A DNA stretch of 23,558 bases from Pseudomonadota bacterium (GCA_021845835.1 JAJZVE010000005.1:1-23558), one strand, 5' to 3'; positions 7,627 to 15,238 are shown, numbered from the stretch's first letter. Notes: generated by a model from the letters alone, not told the origin. Translations and numbers: made by a program.

Positions 7627-9792
7627 CTACTCCGCTGCCGCTTCGCGCTCGCGCCGCCCGTCGCTGCGCCCGCCCTTGGGGCCAACCTTGTCGGAGACGT
7701 CCTCGCCGGTCGCCTGATCGACCACCCGCATGGACAGCTTCACCTTGCCGCGCTCGTCGAAGCCCAGCACCTTTACCTTCACCGCATCGCCGACGTTCAC
7801 CACGTCCGTGGTCTTGGCGACGCGGCCCGTTGCCAGCTCGCTGATGTGCACGAGCCCGTCGCGCGAGCCGAGGAAGTTGACGAAGGCGCCGAACTCGGCG
7901 GTCTTGACCACCTTGCCGTTGTAGATCACGCCCACCTCCGGCTCCGCCACGATGCCGCGGATCCAGTCGATCGCGGCCTGCGCACGGTCGGCTTCGGTGG
8001 CCGCGATCTTGATCGTGCCGTCGTCCTCGATGTCGATCTTGGTGCCGGTCTGCTCGACGATCTCGCGGATCACCTTGCCGCCGGTGCCGATCACGTCGCG
8101 GATCTTCTCCTTGGGCACGTTGATGATGTGAATCCGCGGCGCATTCGCCGCCACGTCGCCGCGCGCCCCGGTCAGCGCCTTGCTCATCTCGCCCAGGATG
8201 TGCATCCGCCCGTCGCGCGCCTGATCCAGCGCGACGCGCATGATCTCCGGCGTGATCGAGGTGATCTTGATGTCCATCTGCAGCGAGGTGACGCCAACCT
8301 CGGTGCCCGCCACCTTGAAGTCCATGTCGCCGAGATGGTCCTCGTCGCCGAGGATGTCGGACAGCACGGCGAAGCCGCGGTCTTCCTTGATCAGACCCAT
8401 GGCGATGCCGGCCACCGGGCGGCGCAGCGGCACGCCGGCGTCCATCAGGGCGAGCGAGCTGCCGCACACCGTGGCCATCGAGGAGCTGCCGTTGCTCTCG
8501 GTGATCTCGCTCACCACGCGGACCGTGTACGGGAACTTATCCTTGCCCGGCAGCAGCGGATGCACCGCCCGCCAGGCGAGCTTGCCGTGACCGATCTCGC
8601 GCCGTCCGGGGCTGCCCATGCGTCCCGTCTCGCCGACCGAATAGGGCGGGAAGTTGTAATGCAGCATGAAGTGGCGGCGCGATTCGCCCTCCAGCGCATC
8701 GACGATCTGCTCGTCCTGCGCCGTGCCCAGCGTGGCCACGCACAGCGCCTGCGTCTCGCCGCGGGTGAACAGGGCGCTGCCGTGCGCGCGCGGCAGCACG
8801 CCGACCTCGGCCACGATCGGGCGCACGGTGCGGGTGTCGCGTCCGTCGATGCGCAGGCCGGTATCCAGGATCGCGTTGCGGACGATGTCCGCCTCCAGGT
8901 CCTTGAACAGCGGTTTGGCGCGCTCGGCGTCCAGCCCCTCGGCGGTCAGCGCCTCGGCGGCCGCCTTCTTGGCCGTGCTGATGCGGTCGTGGCGGAGCTG
9001 CTTCTGCTGTTCCTGATAGGCCGCAGCGAGCGGCGCGCGCCCGAGCGCATCGACGCGGGCGGCGAGCGCCTGCTGCGCCGCATCGGCCTCCGGCAGCGGC
9101 CAGGGTTCGCGCGCGGCGTGCTCGGCGAGCGCGATGATGGCGTCGATCACCGGCTGGAACTGCGCGTGCCCGAAGGTGACGGCGCCGAGCATCACGTCCT
9201 CGGACAGCTCCTGCGCCTCGCTCTCGACCATCAGCACGCCGTCCTGCGTGCCGGCGACGACGAGGTCGAGCGCGCCGGCCTCGACCTGCGCGAGCGTCGG
9301 GTTCAGCACATACTGGCCGTCGATGTAGCCGATGCGGGCGGCGCCGACCGGGCCGAAGAACGGAATGCCGGACAGCGTGAGCGCCGCCGAGCAGCCGATC
9401 AGCGCCACGATGTCGGGATTGTTCTCCAGGTCGTGGCTCAGGACGGTCGCGATCACCTGGACCTCGTTGCGGAACCCGGCCGGGAACAGCGGCCGGATCG
9501 GCCGGTCGATCAGGCGGGAGACGAGGGTTTCATTCTCGCTCGGCCGTCCCTCGCGCTTGAAGAACCCGCCCGGGATCTTGCCGGCGGCGAAGCTCTTTTC
9601 CTGGTAGTTGACGGTGAGCGGGAAGAAGTCCTGGCCGGGCCTGGTGCTGCGGGCGCCGACCGCGGTGCACAGCACGATCGTGTCGCCGTAGCGGGCGAGC
9701 ACCGCGCCGTCGGCCTGGCGCGCGATCTTGCCGGTTTCCAGCACGAGCTTGCGCCCGCCCCAGTCGAGTTCCTTGCGGAAGTAGTTGAACAT
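7627..9792 (-). CDS. pnp: Polyribonucleotide nucleotidyltransferase (PNPase)
   Basis: Phosphorolytic 3'-5' exoribonuclease and RNA-degradosome component, 721 aa, the normal length. Domains in order: RNase PH-like 1 (about 1-215), alpha-helical linker, RNase PH-like 2 (about 300-540), KH (about 555-615) and S1 (about 618-690), then a short charged tail. Catalytic residues equivalent to E. coli Asp486, Asp492 and Lys494 are present as Asp485, Asp491 and Lys493 in [15 protein letters not shown]. The KH loop is GTGG (569-572). The S1 domain carries [21 protein letters not shown]. The frame is open to 10053, but ATG 9792 starts the conserved N-terminus ([13 protein letters not shown]) and has AAGGA upstream. 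It lies downstream of rpsO across a 327-bp structured gap. Confidence 0.98.
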   Translation of the reverse strand: MFNYFRKELDWGGRKLVLETGKIARQADGAVLARYGDTIVLCTAVGARSTRPGQDFFPLTVNYQEKSFAAGKIPGGFFKREGRPSENETLVSRLIDRPIRPLFPAGFRNEVQVIATVLSHDLENNPDIVALIGCSAALTLSGIPFFGPVGAARIGYIDGQYVLNPTLAQVEAGALDLVVAGTQDGVLMVESEAQELSEDVMLGAVTFGHAQFQPVIDAIIALAEHAAREPWPLPEADAAQQALAARVDALGRAPLAAAYQEQQKQLRHDRISTAKKAAAEALTAEGLDAERAKPLFKDLEADIVRNAILDTGLRIDGRDTRTVRPIVAEVGVLPRAHGSALFTRGETQALCVATLGTAQDEQIVDALEGESRRHFMLHYNFPPYSVGETGRMGSPGRREIGHGKLAWRAVHPLLPGKDKFPYTVRVVSEITESNGSSSMATVCGSSLALMDAGVPLRRPVAGIAMGLIKEDRGFAVLSDILGDEDHLGDMDFKVAGTEVGVTSLQMDIKITSITPEIMRVALDQARDGRMHILGEMSKALTGARGDVAANAPRIHIINVPKEKIRDVIGTGGKVIREIVEQTGTKIDIEDDGTIKIAATEADRAQAAIDWIRGIVAEPEVGVIYNGKVVKTAEFGAFVNFLGSRDGLVHISELATGRVAKTTDVVNVGDAVKVKVLGFDERGKVKLSMRVVDQATGEDVSDKVGPKGGRSDGRREREAAAE

Positions 9793-10119
9793 CCTGTCGT
9801 CCTTGAATGCAGGCGCGACAAGCGTACGGTCGGCAGGGACGATCCGTATCTCCGCTGCGGGGGACGGCGTCTCGGGCTGCATGGGGCGGCCTGCAATCGG
9901 ATGCAGGTCCGCGGAGCCATGTGGCCGGAAACGCCGTCCGCAACCCCCGCGCGTGCGGCAGAGGGTGCCGGATCGGCCGTCTGACGGTCCGCCGCTGGCG
10001 CGCGGCTGTCCGGGGGCGATCGGCCCCCGGTCGGCGTTGCCCCGCGTCCCCATGACGCGGGGTCTGGCCGGCGCCCCCTCATATAGGGCGCCGACCGGGC
10101 AGGACCACCTGGGACGCGG
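9793..10119 (-). other. 327-bp hairpin-rich rpsO-pnp intercistronic region
   Basis: No supported gene lies here. In transcript order (minus strand) I see four inverted repeats. These are CGGCGCCC/GGGCGCCG (10069-10076 with 10086-10093), CCCCGCGT/ACGCGGGG (10040-10047 with 10055-10062), CCGGGGGC/GCCCCCGG (10010-10017 with 10023-10030) and CCTGCA/TGCAGG (9890-9895 with 9902-9907). None is followed by a T-run. In enterobacteria the matching gap carries the rpsO terminator, a pnp promoter and an RNase III-cleaved leader hairpin used in PNPase autoregulation. A similar role here is inference. Confidence 0.6.
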
Positions 10120-10389
10120 TCAGCGGCGCAGATTGAGCCGGCCGATCAGCGTCTCGTAGCGGGCCTGATCCTTGCGTTTCAGGTAGTCGAGCAGCCGCCG
10201 CCGCCGCCCCACCAGCACCAGCAGACCGCGCCGGCTGTGGAAGTCCTTGGCGTGGGTCTTCAGATGCTCGGTCAGGTTGGCGATGCGCTCGGACAGCAGG
10301 GCCACCTGCACTTCCGGGCTGCCGGTGTCGGCAGCGGCGGTTGCGTATTCGGTCACGAGCGCGCTGCGGCGCTCCGCGGTGATCGACAT
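10120..10389 (-). CDS. rpsO: 30S ribosomal protein S15
   Basis: Primary 16S rRNA-binding protein of the small-subunit platform, 89 aa, exactly the family length. Family signatures are the N-terminal [40 protein letters not shown] and the C-terminal [16 protein letters not shown]...LIGRLNLRR. Two ATG codons stand in tandem (10392 and 10389). The Shine-Dalgarno GGAG is 6 bases from the second and only 3 from the first, and the second gives the standard MSITAE start, so 10389 is chosen. It lies 39 bp downstream of truB and upstream of pnp, the widespread truB-rpsO-pnp arrangement. Confidence 0.98.
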   Translation of the reverse strand: MSITAERRSALVTEYATAAADTGSPEVQVALLSERIANLTEHLKTHAKDFHSRRGLLVLVGRRRRLLDYLKRKDQARYETLIGRLNLRR

Positions 10390-10428
10390 CATCTGCTCCT
10401 GCGTCTGGGGGTGGATCGTCGCGTGCGG

Positions 10429-11355
10429 CTACAACAGCCGTTCGGGCTTGAGCCAGCCGTCCTCCAGCCGGCACAGCCCGAGCACGCGCCCCCCCGCCAT
10501 CGCGCGCGCCAACCCGCCATCGGGGTCGGCCGCCGCTGGAATGCGACCCATCAGCGTGACCAGGCTGATCGCCTGGCCGTGGCCGAGGCCGAAGGCCTCC
10601 GCTTCCGTCAAGGCCAGCGCCGGGATGTCGGCCAGCGCGGTCGCGACCGGAAGCAGGAAGTCCGGGGAAGTCGGCGGGGTATCCTCCGCGCGCGCCAGTT
10701 TGTCCAGCGGAATCGCGGCCTCCTCGCCGAATGGTCCGACCCGCTTGCGGCGCAGGGCGGCGACATGGCCGAGCGTGCCGCAGGCGCGCGCGAGGTCGCG
10801 GGCGAGGCTGCGCATATAGACGCCCTTGCCCGACTGCACCTCGAACACCGCGGTATCGGCATCCGGCCGCTCGATCAGCTCGAAGCGATCGACCCGCGCC
10901 GGCCGCGCCTCCAGCGCCGGCGGCGCGCCGGCGCGGGCGAGGTCATAGGCGCGCTCCCCGGCCACCTTCACCGCCGAAAACGCGGGCGGCACCTGCATGA
11001 TATCGCCGCGGAACGCCGGCAGCGCGGCGGCGATCGCGGCATCGGACGGGCGGGCATCGGTGGTGGCGGTGACCTGCCCGTCGGCGTCGTCGGTATCGCG
11101 CGCCTCGCCGAAGCGCAGCGTGAAGCGATAGACCTTGGTGCCGTCCATGACATACGGCACGGTCTTGGTCGCCGCCCCGAAGGCGACCGGCAGCACCCCG
11201 GTCGCCAGCGGGTCGAGCGTGCCGCCATGCCCGGCCTTCTGCGCGTCGAACCAGCGGCGGACGCGGTTGACCACGTCCGTGCTGGTCAGCCCGGCCGGCT
11301 TATCGACGATCAGCCAGCCATCGAGCTTTCGGCCGCGCGGCTTGCGGTGACGCAT
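10429..11355 (-). CDS. truB: tRNA pseudouridine(55) synthase TruB
   Basis: Converts uridine 55 to pseudouridine in the T-loop of tRNAs. 308 aa. The N-terminus is basic (MRHRKPRGRK), followed by LDGWLIVDKPAGLTSTDVV and the catalytic motif GHGGTLDPLATGVLP with nucleophile Asp48, numbered as in E. coli. Later motifs include FSAVKVAGERAYDLARAG and GKGVYMRSLARDL. The frame is open to 11445, but ATG 11355 begins the conserved region, and the extension would run into the zinc-transporter promoter. A weak GAGGG stands about 9 bases upstream. It heads the truB-rpsO-pnp group. Upstream is a divergent zinc importer rather than rbfA, infB or nusA, so truB must have its own promoter. Confidence 0.97.
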   Translation of the reverse strand: MRHRKPRGRKLDGWLIVDKPAGLTSTDVVNRVRRWFDAQKAGHGGTLDPLATGVLPVAFGAATKTVPYVMDGTKVYRFTLRFGEARDTDDADGQVTATTDARPSDAAIAAALPAFRGDIMQVPPAFSAVKVAGERAYDLARAGAPPALEARPARVDRFELIERPDADTAVFEVQSGKGVYMRSLARDLARACGTLGHVAALRRKRVGPFGEEAAIPLDKLARAEDTPPTSPDFLLPVATALADIPALALTEAEAFGLGHGQAISLVTLMGRIPAAADPDGGLARAMAGGRVLGLCRLEDGWLKPERLL

Positions 11356-11434
11356 GGGGGGAGTCCCTCGAAGGGCGCGCGGTGAAGCAGATCGGGCGCG
11401 GGATGGCAAGGGCGCGGCAGTCCGGCGCACGGGC

Positions 11435-11463
11435 TGGACGGTCAAAATGGTATGTTATATTAT
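11435..11463 (+). promoter_or_regulatory. Predicted sigma-70 promoter of the zinc importer operon
   Basis: The -35 candidate TGGACG (11435-11440; 4 of 6 matches to TTGACA) and the -10 candidate TATTAT (11458-11463; 5 of 6 matches) are separated by 17 bp. Transcription would start near 11470, the position of the ATG chosen for the binding protein, which would make the message leaderless or nearly so. The -10 lies inside the Zur-box palindrome, as expected for repression by zinc-bound Zur. Confidence 0.5.
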
Positions 11464-11470
11464 ACCAAAA
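11449..11470 (+). promoter_or_regulatory. Zur-box-like operator of the zinc importer
   Basis: TGTTATATTATACCA (11453-11467) matches the core of the known proteobacterial Zur operator, TGTTATAWTATAACA, with a single mismatch (CCA for ACA). It stands out as AT-rich in a very GC-rich background, is directly upstream of a zinc-type ABC operon and overlaps its -10 element. An overlapping inverted repeat, GGTAT/ATACC (11449-11453 with 11462-11466), adds to the dyad. Repression under zinc sufficiency follows from Zur biology; binding here is inferred. Confidence 0.78.
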
Positions 11471-12357
11471 TGGTGCCTCGAAAGCTTCGCATGGGAATGC
11501 CGTCGGCCGTGATCGCCGCCCTGGTTCTGCTGGCCGGCTCCCCCTTGGCGCAGGCGGCGGGGCCGGTGAATATCGTCGCGGCGGAGAATTTCTACGGCGA
11601 TGTCGCGCAGCAGATCGGCGGCGCGGACGTGCGCGTGACCAGCATCCTGAGCAACCCCGACCAGGACCCGCACATGTTCGAGGCCAGCCCCGCGGTCGGC
11701 CGTGCCCTGTCCGGCGCGCGCATCGCGGTGATGAACGGCATCGACTATGACCCGTGGATGGAGAAGCTTCTCGGCGCCACCAGGGCCGCCGGCCGCACCA
11801 CCATCGTCGTCGCCGAACTGACCGGCCACAAAACCGGCGACAACCCGCATGTCTGGTACGACACGGCGACCATGCGTGCCTACGCGCGGGCGCTGGCGGA
11901 CGCGCTGGGCGCGGCCGACCCGGCGCACGCGGGGGATTACCGAAAGAGACTTGCACAATTCGCGGACTCCCTGCGCCCGGTGGAGGCCAGGATCGCCGCC
12001 ATGAAGGCGCGGCTGGCGGGGACGCCGGTGACGGCGACGGAACCCGTGTTCGGCTACGTGTTCGCGGCCCTCGGCATGACGGTGCGCAACATGCCGTTCC
12101 AGATGGCGGTGATGAACGACACCGAGCCGAGCGCCCGCGACGTCGCCGCGTTCGAGAACGACCTGAAGGCGCACCGGGTGAAGCTGCTGGTCTATAACAG
12201 CCAGGCCGCCGGCCCGATCGCCGCGCGCATGGAAAAGCTCGCCCGCGCGTCGCACGTCCCGGTGGTGGCGGCGACGGAAACCGAGCCGCCGGGCAGGACC
12301 TATCAGTCCTGGATGCTGGAGGAGCTGGATGCCGTCGATCGGGCGGTGCCGAACTAG
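11470..12357 (+). CDS. znuA: Zinc-type ABC transporter substrate-binding protein (ZnuA-like)
   Basis: Cluster A-I periplasmic metal-binding protein (ZnuA/TroA family), 295 aa. ATG 11470 gives a signal peptide with a basic n-region (MVPRKLRMGM) and hydrophobic core ending SPLAQAA near residue 30. ATG 11452 lies inside the Zur box and is unlikely; ATG 11491 is possible but loses the basic residues. Ligand-type histidines are visible at His68 (DQDPHMFEASP) and His127 (GDNPHVWYD). Where classical ZnuA has its third histidine, this protein reads TEPVFGYVFAALGM (Glu191), and the last ligand region reads ATETEPPGRTY. The His-rich loop of classical ZnuA is absent. Operon context and the Zur box argue for zinc; manganese is an alternative. 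Confidence 0.88.
   Translation: MVPRKLRMGMPSAVIAALVLLAGSPLAQAAGPVNIVAAENFYGDVAQQIGGADVRVTSILSNPDQDPHMFEASPAVGRALSGARIAVMNGIDYDPWMEKLLGATRAAGRTTIVVAELTGHKTGDNPHVWYDTATMRAYARALADALGAADPAHAGDYRKRLAQFADSLRPVEARIAAMKARLAGTPVTATEPVFGYVFAALGMTVRNMPFQMAVMNDTEPSARDVAAFENDLKAHRVKLLVYNSQAAGPIAARMEKLARASHVPVVAATETEPPGRTYQSWMLEELDAVDRAVPN
12318..12322 (+). promoter_or_regulatory. Shine-Dalgarno GGAGG deciding the ZnuC-like start
   Basis: GGAGG lies 6 bases before ATG 12329, inside the 3' end of the znuA-like gene. It favours the overlapping ATG start over GTG 12359, which begins one base after the znuA stop and has no clear ribosome site but gives the more family-like N-terminus (SAIVFRDVRL). Confidence 0.45.
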
Positions 12358-13171
12358 CGTGAGCGCGATCGTATTCCGCGACGTCCGCCTGGCGCTGGGC
12401 GGCCGCACCATTCTGGACGGCGTCAGCCTGGACATCGGCGCCGGCGAGTTCGTCGGCGTGCTGGGACCGAACGGCGCCGGCAAGACGACGCTGATGCGCG
12501 CCGTGCTCGGGCTGGTGCCGCCCCGCCACGGCAGCATCACCGTGCTCGGCCGCCCGGCCGCGCGCGGCAGCCCGGCGGTCGGCTACATGCCGCAACTGCG
12601 TAGCGCCCTCCCCGCCACCCGGCTGACCGGGTGGGATTTTGTGGCCTGCGTGGTCGATGGCCACCGGCCCGGACTGCCCATCCTCGGCCGGGCGGCGCGG
12701 GCCGAGGTCGAGCGGGCGCTCGATCTGGTCGGCGCCCGCGACCTGGCGCGCCGGCCGCTGGCGGAAACGTCGGGCGGGGAGCGGCAGCTTCTGCTGCTGG
12801 CGCAGGCGCTGGTCGGCCGGCCGCTTCTGCTGCTGCTCGACGAACCGCTGCTCAGCCTCGACCCGCATCACCAGCGCGGCGTGGTGGAGCTGGCGAAGCT
12901 GCTGCAGACCGAACTCGGGATCACCGTGCTGTTCAGCGCCCACGAGCTGAACCCGTTGCTCGGCGCGCTCGACCGCGTGCTGTATCTTGGCAGCACCCAG
13001 GCGGCGCTTGGGACCGTGGACGAGGTCATCACCGGCCCGGTGCTGACGCGGCTCTACGGGTCGCAGATCGAGGTGGTGCGGCTCAAGGGACGGATCTTCG
13101 TCATGTCCGGCAGCCAGGACATGGAGCGCGTCGCGCACCTGCACGACGGGGCGCATGCCGGCCATGCTTGA
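12329..13171 (+). CDS. znuC: Zinc-type ABC transporter ATP-binding protein (ZnuC-like)
   Basis: Cytoplasmic ATPase of the zinc importer, 280 aa from ATG 12329, or 270 aa from GTG 12359. Seen: Walker A GPNGAGKTT (46-54), Q-loop YMPQ, signature TSGGERQ (a variant of LSGGQ), Walker B LLLLLDEPLLSLD and H-loop SAHEL. The C-terminal tail is histidine-rich (VAHLHDGAHAGHA), a feature that could sense or bind zinc. It overlaps the end of znuA and its own end overlaps the permease start, so the three genes appear translationally coupled. The ATPase assignment is secure; zinc specificity rests on neighbours and the Zur box. Confidence 0.93.
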   Translation: MPSIGRCRTSVSAIVFRDVRLALGGRTILDGVSLDIGAGEFVGVLGPNGAGKTTLMRAVLGLVPPRHGSITVLGRPAARGSPAVGYMPQLRSALPATRLTGWDFVACVVDGHRPGLPILGRAARAEVERALDLVGARDLARRPLAETSGGERQLLLLAQALVGRPLLLLLDEPLLSLDPHHQRGVVELAKLLQTELGITVLFSAHELNPLLGALDRVLYLGSTQAALGTVDEVITGPVLTRLYGSQIEVVRLKGRIFVMSGSQDMERVAHLHDGAHAGHA

Positions 13172-13961
13172 CTACGACTTCATGCGCAACGCCTTCGCCG
13201 CCGCCGGCATCGTCGCCGTGGTCGCCGGGGCCGTCGGCTACTTCCTGGTGCTGCGCGGCCAGACTTTTGCGGGTCACGCGCTCGCGCATGTCGGCTTCAC
13301 GGGAGCCACCGGGGCGGTGCTGATCGGCGTCGCGCCGATCTGGGGCCTCGTGCTGATGACGGTCGCGGCCGGTATCGGCATGGGCGTCATGGGCGAGCGG
13401 CTGGCGCAGCGGGACGTGGCGATCGGCATCGTGCTCGCGCTCGCGCTCGGCTTCGGCCTGCTGTTCCTTCACTTCTTCACCGCCTTCGCGACCCAGGCGA
13501 CGGCACTGCTGTTCGGCAACGTGCTCGCGGTCGATGCGGCAACGGTGTGGACCCTGCTCGGTCTCGGCCTGGTCAGCCTCGGCGCGCTCGGCGCGCTCTC
13601 CCGCCCGCTGCTGTTCGCCAGCCTGCAGCCGGATCTGGCGGAGGCGCGCGGCGTGTCGCTGCGGCTGGTGTCGGTGCTGTTCCTCGCCGTGGTGGCGCTG
13701 ACCACGGCGTCCTGCGCGCAGATCGTCGGCGTGCTGCTGGTGTTCACCCTGATGGTCGGCCCGGCCGCCGCGGCGCAGCGCCTGACCAGCGGCATCGGCA
13801 CGGGCGTGCTGCTCGCGGCCGGGCTGGCGCTGGCCGAGGCGTGGGCCGGCCTCGTGCTCGCCTACGAGACCGACTGGCCGACCAGTTTCTGGATCACGGC
13901 GCTGAGTGCCGCCGTCTATCTGCTGGCGACCGTTCCCCGGACCAGGGCCGGCGCCGCCTGA
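13155..13961 (+). CDS. znuB: Zinc-type ABC transporter permease (ZnuB-like)
   Basis: ABC-3 family inner-membrane permease of 268 aa with about eight hydrophobic helices. Family features include the N-terminal DYDFMRNAFAAAGIVAVVAG, the segment LRGQTFAGHALAHVGFTGATGA, and the cytoplasmic coupling region SRPLLFASLQPDLAEARGVS followed by VVALTTASCAQIVGVLLVF. It overlaps the ATPase gene by 17 bp. ATG 13164 (MLDYDFM) is an alternative start that trims three residues. It is the last gene of the zinc operon and its stop lies 3 bp from the stop of the convergent DUF993 gene; I see no terminator hairpin between them. Confidence 0.93.
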   Translation: MPAMLDYDFMRNAFAAAGIVAVVAGAVGYFLVLRGQTFAGHALAHVGFTGATGAVLIGVAPIWGLVLMTVAAGIGMGVMGERLAQRDVAIGIVLALALGFGLLFLHFFTAFATQATALLFGNVLAVDAATVWTLLGLGLVSLGALGALSRPLLFASLQPDLAEARGVSLRLVSVLFLAVVALTTASCAQIVGVLLVFTLMVGPAAAAQRLTSGIGTGVLLAAGLALAEAWAGLVLAYETDWPTSFWITALSAAVYLLATVPRTRAGAA

Positions 13962-13964
13962 TCG

Positions 13965-15122
13965 CTATGCCTGACCGGCCAGCACGCAGAGCGCGCGCAT
14001 GCGCGCCACCGCCAGGTCGGGATCGCGCAGCAGTCCGGCGGCGTCGGCGAGGCGGAACACGTCGGCGAAATGCAGGATGCCGCGCGCCGACTGCAACCCG
14101 CCGACCATGACGAAATGCTGCTGGAACCCGTTGAGCCAGGCCAGGAACACGATGCCGGTCTTGTAATATTGCGTTGGCGCCTCGAAGATGCGGCGGGACA
14201 GCGGCACGGTGGGCGCCAGCAACGCGCGGTAGCCGGCGACGTCGCCGGTGCCGAGACAGGCCAGCGCCGCGGCGGCGGCCGGGGCGATCGCATCGAAGAT
14301 GCCCAGCAGCGCATGCGAATGATGCGCGCCGTCGCCCTCGATCAGGTCGGGATAATTGAAGTCGTCGCCGGTATAGACGCGCACGCCCTCCGGCATGCGG
14401 GCGCGCAGCCCCGTCTCGTGCGCGGCATCGAGCAGCGACACCTTGACCCCGTCGATGCGCGCCGCGTGGCGATGCACCAGGGCGAGAAACGTCTCCGTCG
14501 CGACCGCCGTGTCGCGACTGCCCCAGTAGCCGGCGAGGGCGGGATCGAACGCCTCGCCCAGCCAGTGCAGGATGACCTTGTCGCGCGCCTGCCCGATCAG
14601 GCGCCCATAGACGCGCAGATAGTCCTCGGCGCCCCGTGCCACGCGGCAGAGCGCGCGGCTGGCCATCAGGATCAGCCGCCCGCCATGCCGCTCGACATGC
14701 GCCATCTGCGCCTCGTAGGCGGCGATCACGTCGGCCAGCGTCGGCGGCACGGCGGGATCGAGCTGGTCGGTGCCGGCACCGCAGGCAATCAGGCGGTTGC
14801 CGGCGCGCGCGGCGGCGCACGCCCGTTCGATCAGTTCGGCGGCGAGCGGCCAGGGCAGGCCGAGGCCGCGCTGCGAGGTGTCCATCGCCTCGGCAACGCC
14901 GAAGCCGAGCGACCACAGATGCTCGCGATAGGCGAGCGTGGCGTCCCAATCGAGCGCCGCCCGGTTCCACGGGTCGGCCATCGCCAGCGGATCGGCCACG
15001 ACATGCACCGCGGCATAGGCGGTGCGCGGAAACGCTCCGCCGGTCGGGTACGGCAACGGCGTGCCGCGCAACCGATAGGGCGCGCGCGTGCCGTCGGCGC
15101 GCGGCAGGACGATCTCTGACAT
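13965..15122 (-). CDS. DUF993-family TIM-barrel protein (DapA-like), putative aldolase/lyase
   Basis: Protein of 385 aa that I recognise as DUF993, related to the dihydrodipicolinate synthase superfamily but without an assigned reaction that I know. Barrel-like elements include the N-terminal LDWDATLAYREHLWSLGFGVAEAMDT, IACGAGTDQL, VILHWLG, DGVKVSLLDA and RVYTGDDFNYPDLI. Lys227 in DGVKVSLL ends a predicted strand where DapA-type enzymes place their Schiff-base lysine, so a class I aldolase or lyase is plausible inference. Two ATGs stand in tandem; the second (15122) is 7 bases after GGGAGG and is preferred over 15125. It is transcribed divergently from the LacI-type gene, from a promoter carrying the shared operator, which ties it to the sugar catabolic operon. 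Confidence 0.85.
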   Translation of the reverse strand: MSEIVLPRADGTRAPYRLRGTPLPYPTGGAFPRTAYAAVHVVADPLAMADPWNRAALDWDATLAYREHLWSLGFGVAEAMDTSQRGLGLPWPLAAELIERACAAARAGNRLIACGAGTDQLDPAVPPTLADVIAAYEAQMAHVERHGGRLILMASRALCRVARGAEDYLRVYGRLIGQARDKVILHWLGEAFDPALAGYWGSRDTAVATETFLALVHRHAARIDGVKVSLLDAAHETGLRARMPEGVRVYTGDDFNYPDLIEGDGAHHSHALLGIFDAIAPAAAAALACLGTGDVAGYRALLAPTVPLSRRIFEAPTQYYKTGIVFLAWLNGFQQHFVMVGGLQSARGILHFADVFRLADAAGLLRDPDLAVARMRALCVLAGQA

Positions 15123-15153
15123 CATGCAGCCTCCCTGCGCCCGACCGCGGGAC

Positions 15154-15182
15154 TTGACGCGGCGGGCATGACCGACTTATAC
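15154..15182 (+). promoter_or_regulatory. Rightward promoter of the LacI-type regulator / catabolic operon
   Basis: TTGACG (15154-15159) and TTATAC (15177-15182) are separated by 17 bp, a near-consensus sigma-70 promoter. Transcription should start near 15189, inside the operator palindrome 15184-15199. That places the start after TTG 15185, which rules that codon out as a translation start if this promoter is the main one. Confidence 0.7.
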
Positions 15183-15204
15183 GTTTGGAACCTTCCAAAT
15201 GCAA
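15176..15204 (-). promoter_or_regulatory. Leftward promoter of the DUF993 gene
   Basis: On the minus strand TTGCAT (15204-15199) and TATAAG (15181-15176) are separated by exactly 17 bp. The operator palindrome fills most of that spacer. The start of transcription would be near 15169, giving a leader of about 46 bases before ATG 15122. The -10 elements of the two divergent promoters overlap almost completely. Confidence 0.68.
15184..15199. promoter_or_regulatory. Palindromic operator shared by two divergent promoters (LacI-type)
   Basis: TTTGGAA (15184-15190) and TTCCAAA (15193-15199) form a perfect 7-bp inverted repeat around CC. Its length and symmetry fit LacI/GalR-family operators. It lies at about -5 to +11 of the rightward promoter and in the -35/-10 spacer of the leftward one, next to a LacI-type gene. 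A bound dimer would block both. Autoregulation by that protein is inferred. Confidence 0.72.
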
Positions 15205-15228
15205 TGCCCGACGAAGGCGCAGTTTTGC

Positions 15229-15233
15229 AGGGA
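15229..15233 (+). promoter_or_regulatory. Shine-Dalgarno AGGGA deciding the LacI-type start
   Basis: AGGGA stands 5 bases before TTG 15239. No ATG or GTG in the same frame occurs upstream, and the only other in-frame start, TTG 15185, precedes the predicted transcription start. The TTG at 15239 is therefore chosen. Confidence 0.6.
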
Positions 15234-15238
15234 TAAAA

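Noticed and set aside
6193..9984. 1263-codon open frame on the plus strand opposite the flavoprotein and pnp
   Set aside because: It spans two unrelated minus-strand genes and the gap between them, with shadow-type composition. PNPase motifs prove the minus strand.
9793..10053. 87-residue N-terminal extension of PNPase
   Set aside because: The conserved PNPase start is [11 protein letters not shown] with a good ribosome site. The extension is proline/arginine-rich and covers the hairpin region.
10010..10093. Hairpins as intrinsic terminators of rpsO
   Set aside because: Stems are strong, but no T-run follows on the minus strand.
15185..15238. TTG 15185 as start of the LacI-type protein
   Set aside because: It lies before the predicted transcription start and inside the operator. 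TTG 15239 has AGGGA 5 bases upstream and keeps the whole helix-turn-helix.
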